Shown: in pieces, positions 38,707 through 47,431 of the stretch
Layout: each line of letters opens with the position of its first letter
Position numbering within the stretch: the stretch's first letter is position 1
Origin: Candidatus Zixiibacteriota bacterium
Lineage (GTDB): Bacteria; Zixibacteria; MSB-5A5; WJJR01
Reading direction: 5' to 3'
Length of the DNA stretch: 64,000 bases
NCBI GenBank assembly: GCA_040752595.1
Contig: JBFMGX010000032.1
Coordinates: 1-64,000 of the forward strand
Program-made: the position numbers and the translations under genes
The notes under the pieces: generated by a model
What the model saw: the letters and a program-made list of their open reading frames with translations, nothing else
Databases searched by the model: none
What the model was told of the DNA's origin: nothing

Positions 38707-39447
38707 ATGATCCCCCGCATCATTGCCCACCGCGGCAATTCGCACGACTGCCACGAGAACACAATGGCGGCTTTCGCGCGGGCTGTCGCCGATGGCGCCG
38801 ATGGGATCGAACTGGACCTCCGTTTGACCGGTGACCGCCACTGGGTTGTGCACCATGATACCCATGTGTTGAACGGCGGTAGACGCCGGCGCATAGCGGA
38901 CATGACGATGCAGGAGGCGGCCGTCGTCAGGGTGGGTGCGAACGGTGATCCGCTGCCGATGCTGATCGAGGTGCTGGACTGGGCCAAGACGATCCGGCAG
39001 ACGCTTGTACTCGACATCAAAGACACGGATGGTGCCGATGAGCTGATCGCCGCGGTCGAGGCGGCGGCGCTGCCGGTGGCGCCGGTCTTTTCCTCCTTTC
39101 GCAAATCGGTCCTGCGCGCGATCAGCCGCCGTCGTCCGACCTGGAAGCGCGCCCTGATCCTCGACGACCCGCGCAGCGCCATTGTCCGTCAGTTCTATGG
39201 TCGGGCCATGGTCCGCTGGGCGCGTCGTCGCCATCTCGCGGCACTCCATATGCAGGAGCGTTGGGTGACCCCATCGCTGGTCGCCCGGATGGCGCGGGCG
39301 CACATGAATCTGGCGGTCTGGACGGTCGATGATCCGACGCGCATGGTCTTGTTGGCGGCCCTGGGCGTGCATGCGATCATCACCAACCGCCCCGATGTCG
39401 CACGTATCACGTTGGGTCAGATGGCCCCGGCGACGGAAGGCGCGTGA
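38707..39447 (+). CDS. Glycerophosphodiester phosphodiesterase
   Basis: The 246-residue TIM-barrel protein has IAHRGNSHDCHENTMAAF (catalytic His-Arg and Glu-Asn), GIELDLRLTGDRHWVVHHD (metal-binding Glu/Asp and catalytic His) and the C-terminal VWTVDDPTRMVLLAALGVHA with IITNRPD. It hydrolyses glycerophosphodiesters to sn-glycerol-3-phosphate and an alcohol. No signal peptide is seen, so it is probably cytoplasmic. The length is typical. Confidence 0.93.
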   Translation: MIPRIIAHRGNSHDCHENTMAAFARAVADGADGIELDLRLTGDRHWVVHHDTHVLNGGRRRRIADMTMQEAAVVRVGANGDPLPMLIEVLDWAKTIRQTLVLDIKDTDGADELIAAVEAAALPVAPVFSSFRKSVLRAISRRRPTWKRALILDDPRSAIVRQFYGRAMVRWARRRHLAALHMQERWVTPSLVARMARAHMNLAVWTVDDPTRMVLLAALGVHAIITNRPDVARITLGQMAPATEGA

Positions 39448-39475
39448 GCGGCGCGAATCTGCCCTGGACGACGCG

Positions 39476-40525
39476 ATGAGTGAAGCCGTCGACATACTGG
39501 CAAAGCAGCACGCCGCCCCGGCGATGTTCTGGGAGACGCGATCGGACGGGGCGGTTGTTTGCACGCTCTGCCCGCACCGCTGCCACATTGGAACGGGATT
39601 GTACGGCGTCTGCGGCGTGCGGCGGAATGACGGCGGCCGTCTCGACACGCTGATCTACGGTCTGGCGGCGGCGATCAATGTCGACCCGATCGAGAAGAAG
39701 CCGCTGTTTCATTTCCTGCCCGCGAGTCGTTCGCTGTCGATCGCCACGGTCGGGTGCAGCTTCAAGTGCCCCTTCTGCCAGAATCACGACATCTCGCAGA
39801 TCGCCAAGGGGAAGAAGCGCGCCATCATCGGTCGTCAGGTGGCGCCGGGGGAAGTGGTGGCGTTGGCCAAGGAGAGCGGCTCGCGCACGATTGCCTTCAC
39901 ATACTCCGAGCCGACGATCTTCTATGAATACGCCTTTGACTGCGCCAAGCTTGCCTTCGCCGAGGGGATACGCGGTGTGTTTGTGTCCAATGGCTTCATC
40001 TGCCAGGAGCCGCTCGGGCAGATTCGCCCCTATGTGCATGCCTACAACGTCGATCTGAAGGGATTCAATCCGGAGTATTATCAGAAGGTGCTGGGGGCGC
40101 GTCTGGAGCCGGTCTTGGAAGCGATCAAGCTGATTCACCAGCTTGGCTTTTGGCTGGAGGTCACGACATTGGTCGTCCCGACGAAGAACGATTCCCCGGA
40201 TGAGTTGCGCCAGGTGGCGGGATTCATCGCGGACATCAGCACCGATATCCCCTGGCATGTGACCGCTTTTCATCCCGACTACAAGATGCGCGATTTGCCG
40301 CGCACGTCAGTGGAGTCGCTACGCACCGCTCGCAAGATCGGTTTCGAGGCCGGTCTGAAATTTGTCTATACCGGCAACATCCCCGGCGATGACGGCGAGT
40401 CGACCTTCTGCCCGCAGTGCCGCACCCGCCTGATCCACCGGCTGGGGTTTCAGATCCTCGCCAACCGCCTACGCTCAGGTCGATGCCCCGACTGCGGCAC
40501 GGCGATTCCCGGCGTGTGGGAGTGA
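39476..40525 (+). CDS. amrS: AmmeMemoRadiSam-system radical SAM protein
   Basis: The 349-residue protein has an N-terminal Cys group (CTLCPHRCHIGTGLYGVCGV), the radical SAM motif VGCSFKCPFCQNHDISQ and FTYSEPTIFYEYAFDCAKLA. A C-terminal zinc-ribbon-like pair (STFCPQCRTRLIHR, CPDCGTAIPG) follows. This is the AmrS architecture, normally found with AmmeMemo partners AmrA (AMMECR1) and AmrB (Memo); neither is in the window. The reaction is unknown. ATG 39476 lies 28 bp after the GDPD stop. Confidence 0.9.
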   Translation: MSEAVDILAKQHAAPAMFWETRSDGAVVCTLCPHRCHIGTGLYGVCGVRRNDGGRLDTLIYGLAAAINVDPIEKKPLFHFLPASRSLSIATVGCSFKCPFCQNHDISQIAKGKKRAIIGRQVAPGEVVALAKESGSRTIAFTYSEPTIFYEYAFDCAKLAFAEGIRGVFVSNGFICQEPLGQIRPYVHAYNVDLKGFNPEYYQKVLGARLEPVLEAIKLIHQLGFWLEVTTLVVPTKNDSPDELRQVAGFIADISTDIPWHVTAFHPDYKMRDLPRTSVESLRTARKIGFEAGLKFVYTGNIPGDDGESTFCPQCRTRLIHRLGFQILANRLRSGRCPDCGTAIPGVWE

Positions 40526-40660
40526 CACGGTGCGCACCGGAGGGCGACGCTCCTGTTTACCCTGAGCGAAGCGTGAGGGTTGAGCCGCCTTCTGCCATTG
40601 TTGGAGCACTGCGGCGCGGCGGTCCGCCGCGGCGGCTCGCCCTCCCGAAGACAGACGGGG

Positions 40661-40742
40661 AGATTGATAACCTCTCCCTCCGGCATGCCCCGAGCGAAGT
40701 CGAGGGGGAGAGGTCGATCCGACCGGAGGTCGGATCGGGTGC
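40661..40742. repeat. GATCCGCC-family repeat next to ccmF
   Basis: AACCTCTCCCTCCGGC, CCCGAGCGAAGTCGAGGG and GGAGAGGTCGATCCG match, in the opposite direction, the element at 43191-43256. The two flank ccmF. The rest of the 260-bp amrS-ccmF spacer is a decayed repeat mosaic with CCGCCGCGGCGG-type palindromes and no gene. Confidence 0.75.
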
Positions 40743-40785
40743 GGGAAGCAAGATGGTGGGCGGAGCCCACGCTACTACTAAGGAC

Positions 40786-43014
40786 TCAGGAATTGGTGAC
40801 CGCGGTCGCGCGTACAGGCGGCGTGGCGATGGGCGTCTCCGATGGCTCCGCCGCCTGCTTCACCCGCTTACGCAGGACGACAAGCCCGCCGAAGACCATG
40901 ATCGTGGTGCCCATCCAGAAGAGGTTGATCAGGGGCTTTTCCGAAATCTCAACATGGAATACGGGTTGGGCGGCGGTGGGATCATCGCGATCGCTGAAGC
41001 GCACCTGCACGGCGCCGGTTGAGGCGTCCATTTTCTCGACGGCGAGCGTGTAGCGTCCGTCGCCGAACGTCGCGGGGATTTCCGTCAGTCTCTGGGTCAC
41101 GCCGGCCAGCGCGGGGCGGACGGTGTCCATCAGCATCTCGCCTTGGATTTCGATGAGACAGTCGACACGGCCGATGCCGCCTTCGCCGTGGCCGACCATG
41201 TCGAACCCGAGAAGGGTGGCGTTGAATCCGCCGAGTGCGATGGTCTGGCCGCGTACCAGCGTCGCGACCTGCCCGCTGCTGCCGCCGGTCTCATCGATCG
41301 GCGAGATGTAGAGATCCTTGTTCCAGAATTTCTTCACCGCCGGTTTTCGCATGGTCCCCTTGCCGTAGGGAAGCTCGAACTGCCGCGGCGAGGCGATGAA
41401 GGCCTCCTGCGAGCCGGGTCGTTCCACGAGGACATGGAACGGTGTCCTCCCTTCGGGGGCATCCGCGTCCTTCCCCTGATAGGTGAACACCCAGCCGAAC
41501 TTATCGACGGCTTCACCCAGCGGCAGTGCCACCTGCGCTTTGTGTTCATAGGCGGATGAGATGGCCGCACCCACCAGCAGGAGTGCCAGCCCGACATGGG
41601 CGACATAAGCGCCGGGGAGGCGATGCTTCTTCCGCACACCGGAGATGATCAGCCATGAGTTGGCGGCGACCGCCGACGTGCCGAGCATGATCAGGATGAT
41701 GTACAGTGGCTCCAGAACGTCTGCCAGGATCGCGACGACTCCAGCCAGCATCGCCAGCGAAAACACAATCATGGCCGGTCGTGTGAAGAACGGTTTGACG
41801 GGCTTGATCCAACGTACGAACGGGAAGATGGAAAGAGCAAATAGAAGAATGAGCGCCACGGGCGTCGTTGCCAGAAAGTAGTAACGCAGTGTCACATTGG
41901 ACGGGGGTCCGAACAGCCGGGTCCACAACGGCGACGACATGCCGATGGCGACCAACGCGCCGGCGATCAGAAACGAGAGCACCCCGGTGGAAATAAAGAA
42001 GTCGACCGTCGGCAGCGCGCCATAGGCGACGGTGGAACGGACACGGCGGGACCGCCACACGAGAACGCCGACGCCGATGGCGGTGAAGACCACAAGGGAG
42101 GCGACCAGATAGGAGTTGATCCCCAAGTCGAGAAAGGAGTGTACCGAGAAGTCGCCCAGAACACCGGAGCGTGTCAGGAAGGAGCCGAACAGAACGGCGA
42201 TGAACGGTAGAATGGAGAACAAATAGGCCGAGCGTCCGAGAGCGTTCTTCTTGCGCAACATCACCAACGAATGGAGCCCGCCGGAGGCAAGAAGCCATGG
42301 GATCAGCGAGGAGTTCTCCACCGGGTCCCAACCCCAGTATCCGCCCCATCCGAGGACTTTGTAGGCCCAGTATCCGCCCATGACCAGGGCAGTGCCCAAA
42401 ACGCACCAGGTGGCGATCAGCCAGACCCACGCCTTCGGCGCCCAGGTCTTGTATTCACCCTGAATCCAGCCGGCGACGGCGATGGCGAAGGGAAAGAGCG
42501 CCAGCGCGAAACCCAGGAACATCACCGGCGGATGAATCGTCATCCAGAAGTCCTGCAACAGCGGATTGAGACCGGCGCCGTCGGGCGGCCCGGTCGGCGT
42601 CGCCGCAAAGGGACTGCGCTTCAGCAGGATCACCAGCACGGAGAGGACAAACAGACTCACGACCGCCATGGCCCATCGTTCCAGCCGCCGGGCCATCCGC
42701 ATCAAGATCAGCCCCAGCAGACCGACATAGAAGATCCAAAGCAGAAGCGTCCCTTCCTGCCCGCCCCACAGGCAGGAGATCAGATAGTAGAGCGGCAGGT
42801 CCGAGGAGGAGTAGTTGCGTACATACTCGAATTCATAGCGGTGCGTGAGAATGAGCACCAAGAGCAGGGCCAAAGCAGCCACCAACGACCCGGCCGCGAC
42901 ACGGAAGGCCCAGCGGGCTTGTTTCGAAGCGCGGTCGCCGCGCAGATAGAAGAGTAACGTGGCAATCGTTGCTGCCGTCGCCAGGATGATCAGCGATCTA
43001 CCGAGCAGTTCCAT
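40786..43014 (-). CDS. ccmF: Cytochrome c maturation haem lyase CcmF
   Basis: The 742-residue membrane protein has about 15 hydrophobic segments and the WWD haem-handling signature WGGYWGWDPVENSSLIPWLL, plus FLGFALALFPF and FLTRSGVLGDFSVHSF, all typical of CcmF/NrfE. It attaches haem to apocytochrome c in the periplasm, together with CcmE and CcmH. Those partners are not in the window. It would serve the fused cytochrome c of the bd-like oxidase among others. GGGAGCAACGG precedes the ATG at 43014. It is flanked by inverted repeats on both sides. Confidence 0.93.
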   Translation of the reverse strand: MELLGRSLIILATAATIATLLFYLRGDRASKQARWAFRVAAGSLVAALALLLVLILTHRYEFEYVRNYSSSDLPLYYLISCLWGGQEGTLLLWIFYVGLLGLILMRMARRLERWAMAVVSLFVLSVLVILLKRSPFAATPTGPPDGAGLNPLLQDFWMTIHPPVMFLGFALALFPFAIAVAGWIQGEYKTWAPKAWVWLIATWCVLGTALVMGGYWAYKVLGWGGYWGWDPVENSSLIPWLLASGGLHSLVMLRKKNALGRSAYLFSILPFIAVLFGSFLTRSGVLGDFSVHSFLDLGINSYLVASLVVFTAIGVGVLVWRSRRVRSTVAYGALPTVDFFISTGVLSFLIAGALVAIGMSSPLWTRLFGPPSNVTLRYYFLATTPVALILLFALSIFPFVRWIKPVKPFFTRPAMIVFSLAMLAGVVAILADVLEPLYIILIMLGTSAVAANSWLIISGVRKKHRLPGAYVAHVGLALLLVGAAISSAYEHKAQVALPLGEAVDKFGWVFTYQGKDADAPEGRTPFHVLVERPGSQEAFIASPRQFELPYGKGTMRKPAVKKFWNKDLYISPIDETGGSSGQVATLVRGQTIALGGFNATLLGFDMVGHGEGGIGRVDCLIEIQGEMLMDTVRPALAGVTQRLTEIPATFGDGRYTLAVEKMDASTGAVQVRFSDRDDPTAAQPVFHVEISEKPLINLFWMGTTIMVFGGLVVLRKRVKQAAEPSETPIATPPVRATAVTNS

Positions 43015-43047
43015 CCGTTGCTCCCGCCTTCAACCGTGCTCTGGTGC

Positions 43048-43256
43048 CCCACCCGAAGGGTGGGATTCTCCGATTGGTTCATGACCGTCCCACGGCTCAT
43101 GCCGTGGGCTAACATCTGTCGCCCCTTCAGGGCTTTCTACTCTGAAGTCGTCTAATGGGGACGGACGCATGAGAAGAGCACCCTCACCCGATCCGCCGGC
43201 GGCGGATCGACCTCTCCCCCTCGACTCGGCTCGGGGCAAGCCGGAGGGAGAGATTA
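43048..43256. repeat. Repeat mosaic between ccmF and ispG
   Basis: Hairpins CCCACCC-GAA-GGGTGGG (43048-43064) and CCCACGGC-TCAT-GCCGTGGG (43089-43108) precede a GATCCGCC-family element (43191-43256) with the palindrome GATCCGCC/GGCGGATC. The ispG stop codon abuts the last one. No gene lies in this 239-bp spacer. Confidence 0.8.
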
Positions 43257-44390
43257 GCTTTCTCCCTCTGACAGAAGTGCGCGGGTCAATGCCGCCTTGG
43301 CGCTGTCGCGATCGGTGTGGCGCTCGACGATTTCGCCTTTGCGCGTGAGCAGGTAGACACCCTTGCCGCCGAAGATCCCCCAGTCGGCATCGCGCGCCTC
43401 GCCGGGACCGTTGACGACACACCCCATCACCGCCACTTTGAGCGGCGTTTTGACCTGTTTGAGTGTTTCCTGCACCTCGTCGACCAGTGAGAGCAGGTCG
43501 ACCTCGATGCGTCCGCACGACGGACAGGAGACCAGCTCAGGGCCGCGGCGCCGCAATCCCAGCGCCTGCAGGATGCCCCAGCACGCTTCCATTTCTTCGT
43601 TCTTGGGGCCGGTGAGCGAGACGCGAATCGTGTCACCGATCCCTTCGGCCAACAGCGTACCCATGGCGACCGCCGATTTCAGCGAGCCGCTCTTGACCGG
43701 CCCGGCCTCGGTTACGCCCAGGTGCAGGGGGTAGTCGCACTGCTGCGACACCGAGCGGTAGGCGGCGATCGTCTCACCGGCGCTCGACGATTTGAGCGAG
43801 AGGATGATGTTGTGGAATCCCAGATCGTCGAGAATCGCGGCATTGCGCAGCGCCGATTCGACCAGCGAGTCGGGGTTGTTGCCGCCGTATTTATCCAAGA
43901 GGTCTTTCTCAATCGAGCCCTGGTTGACGCCGACGCGGATCGGCAGGCCGTGATCTTTCGCGCAGGCCACCACTTCGGCGATCTTCTGTCTGCCGCCGAT
44001 GTTCCCCGGATTGATCCGCAGCTTGTCGGCGCCGTGTTTCGCCGATAGGATCGCCAGCCGCCAATCGAAGTGGATGTCGGCGACCAGCGGGATGTTGATC
44101 TGTGGGCGGATTTGGGCGAGGGCGAAAGCCGCTTCGGTGTCGGGGACAGCCACGCGGACGATCTCGCACCCCGCCTGTTCCATCGCGTGGATTTGCGCCA
44201 CGGTCGCGCCCACATCACGGGTGTCGGTGTCGCACATCGACTGCACCGCCACCGGGGCATCGCCCCCGATGGCGACTCCACCGACCATCACCCGGCGCGT
44301 GGCGTGACGCGGAAGAACCCCCCAGGCAAGGGAATGGCCATCACCCTGAGAATCCCTCATCGCCATGTGCGCTGCGTCGTCTGCCATCAC
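43254..44390 (-). CDS. ispG: 4-hydroxy-3-methylbut-2-en-1-yl diphosphate synthase
   Basis: The 378-residue enzyme converts MEcPP to HMBPP in the non-mevalonate isoprenoid pathway. It has the TIM-barrel part (PVAVQSMCDTDTRDV, VADIHFDWRLAI, RINPGNIGGRQK) and the [4Fe-4S] part with cysteines in SCPSCGRIEVDL and VMGCVVNGPGEA. The short bacterial form without the extra plant/Thermus domain is used. Two or three in-frame starts lie within 70 bp, so the first residues are uncertain. Confidence 0.95.
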   Translation of the reverse strand: MMADDAAHMAMRDSQGDGHSLAWGVLPRHATRRVMVGGVAIGGDAPVAVQSMCDTDTRDVGATVAQIHAMEQAGCEIVRVAVPDTEAAFALAQIRPQINIPLVADIHFDWRLAILSAKHGADKLRINPGNIGGRQKIAEVVACAKDHGLPIRVGVNQGSIEKDLLDKYGGNNPDSLVESALRNAAILDDLGFHNIILSLKSSSAGETIAAYRSVSQQCDYPLHLGVTEAGPVKSGSLKSAVAMGTLLAEGIGDTIRVSLTGPKNEEMEACWGILQALGLRRRGPELVSCPSCGRIEVDLLSLVDEVQETLKQVKTPLKVAVMGCVVNGPGEARDADWGIFGGKGVYLLTRKGEIVERHTDRDSAKAALTRALLSEGES

Positions 44391-44403
44391 ATCCCATCAA
44401 AGC

Positions 44404-44475
44404 GGGCACGGCCCCTCGGCGCCGCTCGGGATTTGCGACACGCCATGCCCCTACACAGGCGTGTCGCCACGCCTG
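44404..44475. repeat. GTAGGGGC element and palindrome at the lipA 3' end
   Basis: On the minus strand GTAGGGGCATGGCGTG begins at the lipA stop; it ends with GGGGCCGTGCCCG near 44404. Directly inside the last lipA codons is the palindrome CAGGCGTG-TCGC-CACGCCTG (44456-44475). The TAG stop of lipA is part of GTAGGGGC. Confidence 0.75.
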
Positions 44476-45380
44476 ACTCCGGTCGTGGTCCGCTCCAACT
44501 TCGCCACTTGCTCGAAGGCGTGATAGGACGAACGCACCAGAGGCCCCGATTCGACATGGGCAAAGCCCATCTTTTGGCCGACCCGCGCCAAGTCCGCGAA
44601 CTCGTCGGGCGTGTAGTACCGCTCGATCGGCAAATGGTTCGCTGAAGGTGAAAGATATTGGCCGATGGTGAGAATCTGGCATCCGGTGGCCGCGATCTGG
44701 CTCATGCAGTCGTGCAGTTCAGTCACTGTTTCGCCGACGCCGACCATCAGTCCCGATTTCACGATCGGATGGTTGGGATGCGCGAACGAGCGACGGAGGA
44801 TTTCCAGCGACCGGTCAAACTCGGCCTTGGGACGCACGCGCCGGTACAGGCGCGGCACCGTCTCAACATTGTGATTGAGGACATCCGGAGCCGCAGCCAA
44901 TACCGTTTCCAAAGCCGCGAAGTTGCCGTCGAAGTCCGGAATCAACACCTCGATGTTGACGTGGGGATCGCGCTCGCGCAGCAGTCGGATTGTCTCGGCA
45001 AAGACCCAGGCGCCGCCGTCGGGAAGATCATCACGGTTCACGGAGGTGATCACCACTTGCTTGAGCCCGAGATGGGCGACACCTTCGGCCAGCCGACGCG
45101 GCTCATCGGTGTCATACCCCAGCGGTTTCCCCTTGATCACATCGCAGAAACGGCACCCCCGCGTGCAGACATTCCCCAGAATCATGAAGGTCGCCGTCCC
45201 GTGAGAAAAGCACTCGCGGATGTTGGGGCAGTTGGCCTCCTCGCAGACCGAATGCAGGGCATTAGCGCGCAGGGCGCCTTTCACCTTCAGATAGTTGGGG
45301 GTGAAGGTCGCCTTGGTCTTCAGCCACGGCGGTTTGGGACCGGCATGTCGCGCGGTCTCTGGGGCTGGATGCTCGACCAT
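44451..45380 (-). CDS. lipA: Lipoyl synthase
   Basis: The 309-residue radical SAM enzyme inserts two sulphurs into octanoyl-E2 or GcvH. It has the auxiliary-cluster cysteines CEEANCPNIRECF, the radical SAM motif VCTRGCRFCDV, and the C-terminal RSSYHAFE. The auxiliary cluster is sacrificed as sulphur donor in this family. It supplies lipoate for complexes using LpdA (encoded at 53011). The last residues (GVRRGDTPV) are encoded by a repeat. Confidence 0.95.
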   Translation of the reverse strand: MVEHPAPETARHAGPKPPWLKTKATFTPNYLKVKGALRANALHSVCEEANCPNIRECFSHGTATFMILGNVCTRGCRFCDVIKGKPLGYDTDEPRRLAEGVAHLGLKQVVITSVNRDDLPDGGAWVFAETIRLLRERDPHVNIEVLIPDFDGNFAALETVLAAAPDVLNHNVETVPRLYRRVRPKAEFDRSLEILRRSFAHPNHPIVKSGLMVGVGETVTELHDCMSQIAATGCQILTIGQYLSPSANHLPIERYYTPDEFADLARVGQKMGFAHVESGPLVRSSYHAFEQVAKLERTTTGVRRGDTPV

Positions 45381-45467
45381 CGCAAATACTGTACGGAATA
45401 AGTCGGATTTCCGCGACTGTTCTTTGGGCCCGTCCGAGTTCGCTCCGGGTGGTCTTGCAAGTCTGTG

Positions 45468-46073
45468 TCAATGGACCGTTTGCGACGCGCGCTCCGCCAT
45501 TTCGGTCAGGAAGAACCGATGCACCGACGGGTCACCGGCCAACTCCGGGTGAAAGGTCATGGCCAGGATGTTCCCCTGCCGTACCATGGTCGGTTCGTCC
45601 TCCAACCACCCAAGGATCTGTACTCCGTCGCCGACGCGCACCAGGCGCGGCGCCCGGATGAACACCATCTCCAGAGGACGAGCGCCGTTTTCGAGATGGA
45701 CGTGTCCCGTCTGGCGAAAGGAATGATACTGGCTGCCGTAGGCGTTCCGGTCCACATCGCAATCGATCAACTTCAGGGTCGGTTCATCGGGAGCATCGAC
45801 AATCCGCCGGCCCAGCAGGATCAGCCCGGCGCAGGTCCCCATGATCGGATAAGATCGCGCAAACTCCAGGATCGCATCGAACAGTCCGTCCAGTAGCATC
45901 AGCTTGCGCATCGTGGTCGATTCGCCGCCGGGCATGATCAGCGCGTCGATCCCGTTCAAGTCGCTTGCTGTGCGCACCGGCATACTCCGATGACCCAGCG
46001 GTTCGACCGCCCGTCGATGGAGGTCGAAGTCGCCTTGGATGGCCAGAAGGCCGACGGTCAAGGGGCGGTTCAT
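45468..46073 (-). CDS. pdxT: Pyridoxal 5'-phosphate synthase glutaminase subunit
   Basis: The 201-residue class I glutaminase has PGGESTTM, the nucleophile elbow GTCAGLILLG and the His-Glu of FHPELAGD. It hydrolyses glutamine and channels ammonia to PdxS, encoded 272 bp upstream. An ATG 12 bp further upstream is possible. The gap from pdxS is filled with repeats, not with another gene, so the two are still likely to be cotranscribed. Confidence 0.94.
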   Translation of the reverse strand: MNRPLTVGLLAIQGDFDLHRRAVEPLGHRSMPVRTASDLNGIDALIMPGGESTTMRKLMLLDGLFDAILEFARSYPIMGTCAGLILLGRRIVDAPDEPTLKLIDCDVDRNAYGSQYHSFRQTGHVHLENGARPLEMVFIRAPRLVRVGDGVQILGWLEDEPTMVRQGNILAMTFHPELAGDPSVHRFFLTEMAERASQTVH

Positions 46074-46132
46074 TGCATCATTCACCGGGGTGCATTCCGA
46101 CGCGCTCGAATCACTCCGGGTAGGCGGAAAGA

Positions 46133-46335
46133 GACAACAGCAACAGCAGATCCCTCACTTCGTTCGGGATGACAATGGGGGGTTGGCGTCGTTCCCTTGT
46201 CATTGGAGAAGGACCTAACCACTGTCATCCCGAGTGAAGCACCGCCCAGTGGGCGGTGCGAAAGGAGGGATCTGCTTTTCCCATCGCCGCGGGCAGGAAG
46301 ACAAACAGCGGATTCCTCACTTCGTTCGGGATGAC
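46133..46335. repeat. One half and one full GTCAT-family element between pdxS and pdxT
   Basis: A half element (46133-46173) ends CTTCGTTCGGGATGAC. The full one runs from GTCATCCCGAGTGAAG (46224) to CTTCGTTCGGGATGAC (46335). It has the internal hairpin CACCGCCCAGTGGGCGGTG, and AGGGATCTGCTTTTC is answered by CAGCGGATTCC. Confidence 0.85.
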
Positions 46336-46345
46336 AATGGCGTGC

Positions 46346-47266
46346 CTACCGCACCTGAAGCAATTGTTCCACCGGGATCGAGCTGATCTCCAGCCCGCGC
46401 ATCGGCTCGCCCAGTCCCTTCGACACCTCGGCGAGGCGCAGCGGGTCGTTGTAGTGCGTGGTGGCGATCACGATCGCCCGGGCGCGCACCGCCGGATCCT
46501 CCGACTTGAAAATCCCCGAGCCGACAAAGACCGATTCGGCGCCCAGTTGCATCATGAGTGAGGCATCGGCGGGGGTGGCGATGCCGCCGGCGGCAAAATT
46601 CGGCACCGGCAGCTTGCCATGCTCGGCCACCCAGAGCACGAGATCATACGGTGCGCCGAGGTTCTTGGCCTCGGTCATCAGTTCTTCGCGTGGGAGCACG
46701 GTCAGTCGGCGAATCCCGCCCTGCACGGCGCGCATATGACGAACCGCTTCGACGATGTTCCCGGTTCCCGCTTCGCCCTTGGTACGCAGCATCGCGGCGC
46801 CCTCGCCGATGCGCCGCAGCGCCTCGCCGAGGTCGCGACAGCCGCACACGACGGGAATGCGGAATAGGTCCTTGTCAATGTGGTGGGCCTCATCGGCCGG
46901 GGTCAACACCTCTGATTCGTCGATGAAATCCACTTCGAGGGCCTGCAGAATCTGCGCCTCGGCGAAATGCCCGATCCGGCATTTGGCCATCACCGGGATC
47001 GACACCGCTTTCTTGATCGCGGTGATTCGGGCCGGGTCGGCCATGCGCGCCACACCGCCTTGGGCGCGGATATCGGCGGGGACCCGTTCCAAGGCCATCA
47101 CCGCCACCGCCCCGGCGTCCTCGGCGATGCGCGCCTGCTCGGCGGTGGTGACATCCATGATGACGCCGCCCTTGAGCATCTCGGCCAGGCCGATTTTGAT
47201 CTTCCGCTTGTCCTCGTCGGTCCCCGCTGGGCCGCCGGGAAATTTGCGTTTGTCTTCCCCGTTCAT
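46346..47266 (-). CDS. pdxS: Pyridoxal 5'-phosphate synthase catalytic subunit
   Basis: The 306-residue TIM-barrel enzyme makes PLP from ribose 5-phosphate, glyceraldehyde 3-phosphate and ammonia. It has the two catalytic lysines, in [14 protein letters not shown] and [13 protein letters not shown], the N-terminal [20 protein letters not shown], and the C-terminal [26 protein letters not shown] six bases before ATG 47266 fixes the start; a longer open frame to 47470 overlaps the divergent promoter region. Confidence 0.96.
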   Translation of the reverse strand: MNGEDKRKFPGGPAGTDEDKRKIKIGLAEMLKGGVIMDVTTAEQARIAEDAGAVAVMALERVPADIRAQGGVARMADPARITAIKKAVSIPVMAKCRIGHFAEAQILQALEVDFIDESEVLTPADEAHHIDKDLFRIPVVCGCRDLGEALRRIGEGAAMLRTKGEAGTGNIVEAVRHMRAVQGGIRRLTVLPREELMTEAKNLGAPYDLVLWVAEHGKLPVPNFAAGGIATPADASLMMQLGAESVFVGSGIFKSEDPAVRARAIVIATTHYNDPLRLAEVSKGLGEPMRGLEISSIPVEQLLQVR

Positions 47267-47354
47267 CGTCTGCTCCTTAGCGTGAGCACCCCACCCCGGG
47301 GCGGGTACCCGCACGCTGGTCTGACTCCAAGTCCCGGTCGGAAACCGGAGTGCC

Positions 47355-47383
47355 AATTTACCCGGTGGCGGCGCGAAAATCAA
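47355..47383 (-). promoter_or_regulatory. Candidate pdxS promoter
   Basis: On the minus strand TTGATT (47378-47383) and TAAATT (47355-47360) are 17 bp apart, 90 bp upstream of the pdxS ATG. Confidence 0.5.
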
Positions 47384-47431
47384 ACGCCGCCGCAGGGGGT
47401 CCGGAATCCAGCCAACACTGATACGCAGAGA

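Noticed and set aside
43722-44645. Long plus-strand frames across ispG and lipA
   Set aside because: No motif, and both host genes have complete conserved domains on the other strand.
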